Assembly: GCF_000327385.1 (NCBI RefSeq)
Contig: NW_008708987.1
Location: 770,939-834,938, forward strand
DNA: 64,000 bases
Source: Lottia gigantea
Taxonomy: Eukaryota > Mollusca > Gastropoda > Lottiidae
Direction of reading: 5' to 3'
Made by a program: the position numbers and the translations under genes. Positions 57,001 through 64,000 of this stretch are shown in pieces. The notes under the pieces are model-generated. The model did not search any database and had not been told where the DNA came from. It was given only the letters and a program-made list of their open reading frames with translations. How positions within the stretch are numbered: position 1 is the first letter of the stretch; every line of letters begins with the position of its first letter.

Positions 57001-60000
57001 CATCATTTAGACTGAAAATGGACGAAAAACTATGTAAATGACACCATGAAAAAAACAAACTTTGAAATAAAAAAATGAAGATTGTATCTTACATGTAAAT
57101 CGTTTATTTTTAGACTAGCGCATCCACATGCATGGCAAATACACATAATATATTCATAGTCGGCCATGTTGGATTGTAAACAGTTATAGAAGTTAATATT
57201 AATATAACATGCAGTTAGACCGATCTATATGCCAGTCAATTTCAATGTTAATTTTAGTTCGTTAATTACTAGTATATATCAATCACATTAAAGAGACCAA
57301 GGGCCATTTTTCTTGAAAATTATCTAAGATATGATCTATCCAGGTTTTAAGAAATACAGTAATCTGATTGGATAATTAAACTAAATTTAGAATTAAGTTT
57401 AGAGATTGACCAATCAGAAGACTGGAATACAAAAATCATTTTATGTTTAGTCTTTGAGAATTAAGCCCTTGTTATTAATTTTATTATGAAATATATATCT
57501 TCCTACTGTTCTCAATCTAAGAACTTTGAGTTTATTTCCTATCTTTCTGCAATTGAAATGGAATTTCATATTTTAACCTTTTTTGAAAAATGAAATGGAA
57601 CAAATTTTGTTTTTGGTTAATGGAGCTTGTTATGCAATGCATTTGGATTCTGTACGTGTCTCTTTAAAATCACATGTTTTAACTAACCCCCAAGGCAATA
57701 AGACTGATTGGAAATGATTGATTAAATTATGATTAAGATAAAAAGATTTTCACAAGTTTATTTTAAGCCCTAATGTTAAACAAATATTCTAGTACGTTCC
57801 CTCAAGCTCAGATGTCCTTTTTTCATAAAATTTAAATTTTGTTTTCCCTTCAGATATCTATTGAAATGACATAACAACAAAACAAAACAAAGGGGTTGAT
57901 ATATTGTCTTGAATGTCATGAATATTAACTACTAGGCTTCTCAAATATATTGGAGTTTTACATCCTAATCGCAACCTCATACATCGTAAATGAAATCCTT
58001 TTCAAGAAATAAACCAAAAGGATTACTTGTGTTATACTTCAAACTATATCAAGTACAAACAATTTTGGTTGCTATTCACCAATTATTATTTTATTAGTAA
58101 AAGTTAGAGTATAAAATTAAAAACAGAACCATGCAAAATTGTAATAAAGATTCATCCACAACACAATATTCTACTTAGTGATACATTGTGATATTTCTAT
58201 TAGTACTAATAATACCAGTAAATATAACTAGCAACAGGTCATAGACTAAAACATACATCAGAGCTGTTATTTTAATACTTTTATAGCCAGATTGTCACAA
58301 AGTTTTCAACTTTCTTATTTTTTTTTTTTGTCATGAATATGTAGAAAGTTACAAATGGCATTGAGAATAAGTCACCTTGTTGATAAGTTTACAACCAATG
58401 AAGGGAGTCTTATGTCAGTCTTCTCTGTACCATGTGGACTAATGAAGACAGGCAACAGCATAAAGTTTGTAATGAGAGAAATTTTGACAGCAGCATTAGC
58501 CTCCTTCTCCTTTTTGACTGTTTAAAATTAACTAGCTCATGACCATAGGCCATTGCCTTTTTCAACATTTTCAGACATGACTGGCAAATACATTTAAAAC
58601 AACAGCCCTGATTAAGAAATAAAATAATAAAGTGATATGTTAGACACTGGCTAGAATTCTACCATACTAACCTCCTAAACACAGCAAACCATGGAAATTA
58701 TAATCAGAATTATACATTAGTTTAAAATCACACTGGATAAAATCACTCAAACACTCTAGTAGCTTAGTATGATTGTGAAATTTTTTTATTAAAGTCAGCA
58801 TCAAACTTGGATATGAAAGCAAGAAATGAGATGAAATTTCAATATCTTTTCTGATCAAAGCAGAAATTGAGTTTTTTGTCATACTTTTGTGTATCTAATT
58901 GGGTCACAGCAAGAGAGACATCCATTCATATTGAAGATGGATAACAGTATAGGTTCTTATGGTCCTGTCTGATCTTTCCCAAATTATGAGTACCCATTTA
59001 CAGCTGGGTTGACTGGAATAATGAGGAAAGATGACTTATTCAGTACCCATTTACAGCTGGGTTGACTGGAATAATGAGGAAAGATGACTTATTCAGTACC
59101 CATTTACAGCTGGGTTGACTGGAATAATGAGGAAAGATGACTTATTCAGTACCCATTTACAGCTGGGTTGACTGGAATAATGAGGAAAGATGACTTATTC
59201 AGTACCCATTTACAGCTGGGTAGAATGGAATAATGAGGAAAGATGACTTATTCAGTACCCATTTACAGCTGGGTTGACTGGAATAATGAGGAAAGATGAC
59301 TTATTCAGTACCCATTTACAGCTGGGTTGACTGGAATAATGAGGAAAGATGACTTATTCAGTACCCATTTACAGCTGGGTTGACTGGAGTAATGAGGAAA
59401 GATGACTTATTCAGTCCCCATTTACAGCTGGGTTGACTGGAATAATGAGGAAAGATGACTTATTCAGTACCCATATACAGCTGGGTTGACTGGAATAATG
59501 AGGAAAGATGACTTATTCAGTACCCATTTACAGCTGGGTTGACTGGAATAATGAGGAAAGATGACTTATTCAGTACCCATTTACAGCTGGGTTGACTGGA
59601 ATAATGAGGAAAGATGACTTATTCAGTACCCATATACAGCTGGGTTGACTGGAATAATGAGGAAAGATGACTTATTCAGTACCCATATACAGCTGGGTTG
59701 ACTGGAATAATGAGGAAAGATGACTTATAAAAGCTCACAAGATCTTTAATCGCTGACCGAGATTAGAACCCATCAATACATTTCCACTACCTTTGATTCT
59801 AATGGTTTAATAACAGTCCCTCTTGAATAATTTTAGATCCATACCACCACATGACTGTGGGGGATGTTACTGGCAATTATGGGCAAGCTCACCTCCTCAA
59901 AGACCTCAAATAAATAGAATTACTCGTAAAATTATAATTTGACAATCAAACTAAGCTACTTGAATTAACTCTGAATGTCATGGAGTATGGAATCAAAATA

Positions 60001-63000
60001 AAACATTTCAAAATGATGAATGATTGAAAATTGCATAAAAATTGTTAATGGCTGATGGAACAAGACAACAAAAAAAGCATGCGATTTCTTGTTATTTACT
60101 AGCTCTTTCCAGTAGTGAAACTATAAATATTCTGATGCTTGAAGCACTATAAATCTAATAATGCTTATTCCACCCCAAACATAAAGCTGTGTACAAATTT
60201 TCAAATAGAAATAGTAAGAAACTTACACCAATTACAATAAGGTAAAAATTTCAATTCTTTTTCAATTCTGTTTTAAGTTCACACAATTCAAGATATTTTT
60301 TTTCATTTTGTCATTAATTTTGGAAAATTTTCAAAATACTTTCATTTTCTCCATGTCAAATTTGTTAATAATAATCAAAAGATTTTGATAATAGGATTGG
60401 TGTAAGATCCATTATATAATATAAACAAGCAAATTCAAAACCCTTCTCCTAATAAAAAATTCAATAAAAAAAAGATGTAAAAATAAAATGAAAGTAGAGA
60501 AGGGTACGTACCTGGGCGTGTAAAGTGGTGTAAGGATTGTCTGGGGGGGTCATATTATATTGCTGGGCTAAACGTTGGACGTCCTGTACTAGGGTAATAA
60601 TAGTAGTATATTCCTTATCAGCCTCACCCAGAGTTGATTTAAATGTGTCGTGGGCTGAGATCAAACCCTGAAATTATAAATAACAATTGAAATGAAATGG
60701 ACAAAAAAACGAGACAAATTTGTCAGAGCCTGTAGCACACCGGACTTGAATTTACTTTCCAAACAAATGCATAATCAATGTTCAATGTCAGCCCCTCAAA
60801 CCTTCATCACTGACACAGTAAAAACGGTAAGCAAGCATCTAACTCACTGGGCAACTGCAGCTCCCTGCTTGAGGAAGGCAGATGTCTACCAATAAAAAAT
60901 CTACAATGGAAATAAACATACCTGGACTTCTTCTGTAGTATGAACAATAAACATATCCAATAGATCTTCTTTAGCTCCATCCATCCAGTTGTTGAATGGC
61001 TGAAAAATTTGTAATAAAATTCTTTAAAACCCGAGATGGTATTGACTTTAAAGAGAAGTATCACCTACTACTAATACTTGTTGATTGTTGAAACATTGCG
61101 TACAATAAAACAGGAGTTATCTAATCATCATAAATATCTGTAGAAATTATTTCAGGAATTTAAATAATTCAAAAAGACTTACTGCTGCTCTCTTGGCAAA
61201 TTCAAGATGGAGATGATCAATTCTTTCTAAGATCTTCTCAGCTTCCTGCAATCGAACAAAATTAAATATTATTATCATTTATGTCTTTTATATTGCTGAT
61301 GACATATTACTGAGTTTCCTCATTCCAAAAGTCACATAAAACTACTCCTGACACTTGGGGAGCAACTCAAGGTCTTGGAATGCAAAATATTTCAGAAACC
61401 TCTCTTTTTTACTCTTTAAACTCCAAGGAAGTGAGTGTCTTAATTTTCTTTAAAGTCAGCAGACCTCGCCACAGACTGGTAAACCCTCACAATCTCCATG
61501 TCAAAGCTTCTCCGCTCGTGTACCAAGCATCAGAGAGTATTGAGTAGATATTATGTCTCATCAATACCAATCTCCAGACATTGAGATGCTATAAGATTTT
61601 AACCCAAAGCACCTAATTACAGGTGTTACAGAAGTTAGAGTCTTCAATTAAAAGTGAGAAATTTTGAAAAGGATTTGAACCCACAGTACCTAAAGAAAAA
61701 TAATGATAATATAGCAAAACTTACTTCAAGACCTTCTCGTCTTCTCTGTGTTGATTGACCTAATCTATCCCATTGATCACAGATTGTCTGGAAATATAAA
61801 CAATGTTATCAGAAAATGACTTGGGAAGTATATATCTCTTGTTTTCATAACATAAAGACATACCAATATTCTATAAATCACGATAGAATAGATACGATAT
61901 GATAGTTTAATGGACATATCGTGTTATAAAGAGATTCTATTCTTTAATCATGGCACCTGTTTAGTCTAACTGATGAATATATAAACTTGGGGCCTGTAAA
62001 ACAGACTATTTATTTTGTATGGCCTTATTGACCAAGTTTGAGACGTTTAACATTTATGTTCATTCTAAGAGGTAGTATTCCTTTAAAACCCGTTAAATAA
62101 TCATCACACCTACCTGACATCTTGTGTTAACCCTATTAACATCATGGTAATCTAGGGCACTGAAATAAAAAGGGTTAAAATTAATGAATATCAAGGAGTA
62201 TTACAGATTACCAGTATAATTTACACTTGTTTTAAAAGGGTTAAGGGTATATTATGTTTTATTAAATCTGCACTCAGTGTTCAAAGGGTTAAGGGTATAT
62301 GATGTTTCTATTTCATTGCATTGACACTCACTGTTGAAAGGGTTAAGAAACCTAGTCTAAATAAACTTACTTCAATTCTTGGGCAATGGCTGCAATTTGC
62401 TCAACACGATCTTGATGGGCAGCTAAATCACTCTCGAAAGCTTCATGTTTCTTTTTCATAGCTTTTAATTCATTTAATCTACATTTCTTAAAATCTCTGC
62501 TTTCTAACATCTCTTCCTTTCCAACGGCCCATTCCTCATGAATTTCACATTTATGACGGAATTTCTGGGCCAAATGGTCGAGTCTTTCAAGTCTGCAAAA
62601 AAACAGATAATATTATTAATTACAAATGGCTATTTCAGTACCTCCTTCATGGACAAAGTCTTTAACGTCTGCAAGATTTTAGCCTTTCTGCAAATTATAA
62701 ACAATTGAGATCTGAATTTGATGCCCTTGAAACCATAATTTTCCCAACCTCAACCCTAAATGTATAGATTAATGCAAATCTTTAAAGCCACTTTCAAAAC
62801 TGAGTATACTGTACATCAATGCTGAGTATCCTAATGATTCACCAACTTTTAGCTACACACAGCATTAGGTTAAGTTATATAAAAATATAAACAAGCGAAA
62901 CAATTCCAGTTACCAAAAATCTCATTCAAAACATGACAAAATTTGGAGTAACAATTGTAAAGTAGTGGACTCCTAAAACGAGAAGTGCCATCCGGTGTTT

Positions 63001-63824
63001 TCTTATTTTTGAGCTAAATCTTAATGTAAAACATTACCTTTGAAGTTCTGATAGAAGCCATTCTTCAAAACCCTTTTCAGCTGATTCCAAGCCTTTCCAT
63101 GCATCAGCAATATCCTAGAAAAACGAACGAAATAAGGTTTAGGTACCCCATGAAACTGAAGGCAAAATTATAAACTGAGCTATTCCACTGCCACAGAGAG
63201 AAGAAAGTAGTGATTTTCACACATGCAAAAGTTGTTAAATCCCCTGTGTTATTTCTTTTGTTGCTGAATCAAATGTTAAAATGGAAATAATATCCGATTT
63301 TACTTACCGAAACCAATTTTCCTTCCGTTGGTATGTAAGCAGGTCTGTTACTAAGTCGTAGTCTAGTTTGTAAGGTATTAAAATTATTTTCTAATTTAGC
63401 TTTATCTTCCAACTTGGGTGGTTTATGTTTTCGTCTATAATCGCGAAATTCTTCTAGTTTATGTTGTGTTCCTGGAAGGGTGTTGTCTGTTACACGATTT
63501 TCTAGCCATGGCTTGGTTTTCTTGATCCAGGCTAAAAGCTGAAATAGGGGAAAAAGGTGGCTTTAGTAATAAATAAATTATTGAAATACCAAAATCAGTA
63601 ACAAAAATTTTATGAAACGTTTTTTTTGTGCCATATTTTTCTTCAACTGATTGGGCTAATAATAAAGGATAAAACCTATCAAGAAAGCTTGTTAAATAAT
63701 AAAAGCTACGTATCTAAATGAGTCTACTTACATCACTAGCGAGCTTTTCATATTCTTCCATCAATCTCTCGTTTTCTTGATTAATTTTCAGAACTTTACA
63801 GATTCTATTAGCTGCTGTTTCAGC
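54086..63824 (-). CDS. ACTN: Alpha-actinin: spectrin repeats, EF-hands and C-terminus (N-terminal CH domains off the window)
   Basis: Fourteen exons, 63824-63732, 63538-63308, 63114-63038, 62592-62371, 62159-62114, 61787-61725, 61245-61183, 60999-60922, 60667-60512, 56447-56163, 55862-55809, 55316-55089, 54794-54636 and 54244-54086, give 637 residues, in phase throughout. The sequence opens with [12 protein letters not shown], the neck after the second calponin-homology domain, runs through four spectrin repeats ([44 protein letters not shown]) to EF-hands and ends [14 protein letters not shown]. Alpha-actinin crosslinks actin as an antiparallel dimer in Z-discs, dense bodies and stress fibres. 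EF-hand 1 has the loop [12 protein letters not shown], with Ser where Gly is usual at position 6. EF-hand 2 ([12 protein letters not shown]) lacks the final acidic residue, as in relatives. The intron 56448-60511 holds a large minisatellite. Confidence 0.96.
54329..54490 (-). mobile_element. SINE, 3' half only
   Basis: On the minus strand it carries the body and tail (GCATTAGCC, GGCAAAATTTCCCTCATAGC, TAAACTCCATTCATTTCATT) without the tRNA-like 5' part. It lies in the last alpha-actinin intron. Confidence 0.75.
55345..55640 (-). mobile_element. SINE, diverged near full-length copy
   Basis: The tRNA-like head (GGTCCAGGATTCAGTTCCTG) and body are recognisable on the minus strand but carry many changes and a shortened middle. 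It lies in an alpha-actinin intron. Confidence 0.65.
58990..59729. repeat. 53-bp minisatellite, about 14 nearly identical copies
   Basis: The unit runs CAGTACCCATTTACAGCTGG, GTTGACTGGAATAATGAGGA, AAGATGACTTATT. Copies differ by only a few single-base changes (TTTACAG versus ATATACAG, GGAGTAATG, TAGAATGG). It lies in the large alpha-actinin intron. Confidence 0.96.
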
Positions 63825-63899
63825 CTGAAAAATTTTGGGGAAAAATTAAAGAGAAAATAACATTTTGACAGCCTGCAACAATCCAGTATTTTTTTGGGC

Positions 63900-64000
63900 C
63901 ATGCCTCCCCCCCCCCCCTCTCAGGCCTGTGAATGTCTTATTTTGAAGTGAAAATTAAGCTTTCCAAATGCTCACAATTCATCTCAGGCCATTTGAAACC
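63900..64000. repeat. Dispersed repeat at the right edge, mirrored at 11255-11345
   Basis: A C-run, then GTCTTATTTTGAAGTGAAA, CCAAATGCTC and ATCTCAGGCCATTTGAAA, is the reverse-orientation partner of the fragment in the IFI44-like intron. No exon was found from 63825 to 64000. Confidence 0.6.

Overview
The window is animal nuclear DNA: AT-rich, with short exons bounded by GT/AG introns, long intergenic stretches, and many small dispersed and tandem repeats. Gene content and repeat style (a tRNA-derived SINE with an ATTTC-rich tail, palindromic MITEs, a selenoprotein N gene, and a family 18 chitinase with peritrophin-A domains) fit a lophotrochozoan, most likely a mollusc and perhaps a gastropod. 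That placement is inference. One 50-base run of N at 14432-14481 marks an assembly gap inside a satellite.

Layout from left to right: (1) 1439-3183, plus strand, the last five exons of triokinase/FMN cyclase (TKFC), cut by the left edge. (2) 3184-7275, repeats only (two SINEs, a 20-bp minisatellite, a foldback element). (3) 7302-7763, plus strand, a 153-residue secreted precursor with a Gly-Lys-Arg amidation and cleavage site, a candidate neuropeptide that I cannot name. (4) 9850-13382, minus strand, a complete six-exon IFI44-like protein (TLDc domain plus GTPase domain). (5) 13383-17746, mostly a 23-bp satellite. (6) 17747-26106, minus strand, a secreted GH18 chitinase with two alternative last exons, each encoding a complete chitin-binding peritrophin-A domain. 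(7) 26107-33971, intergenic, with a full-length SINE flanked by a perfect 13-bp target duplication. (8) 33972-41115, minus strand, a seven-exon TJAP1/BEGAIN-family coiled-coil protein ending in a PDZ ligand. (9) 44510-50107, minus strand, an eight-exon selenoprotein N gene with an in-frame UGA and a recoding hairpin six bases after it. (10) 54086-63824, minus strand, the spectrin repeats, EF-hands and C-terminus of alpha-actinin. Its actin-binding CH domains lie beyond the right edge.

These genes are not an operon and no shared pathway links them. The exon structures below were built by hand from splice signals, reading phase and protein homology recalled from memory. All internal phases close without conflict for TKFC, IFI44, chitinase, TJAP1, SELENON and ACTN. 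The most notable points are the UGA-recoding module in SELENON, the alternative chitin-binding tails, and the unassigned amidated-peptide precursor. I did not find a new multi-gene system.
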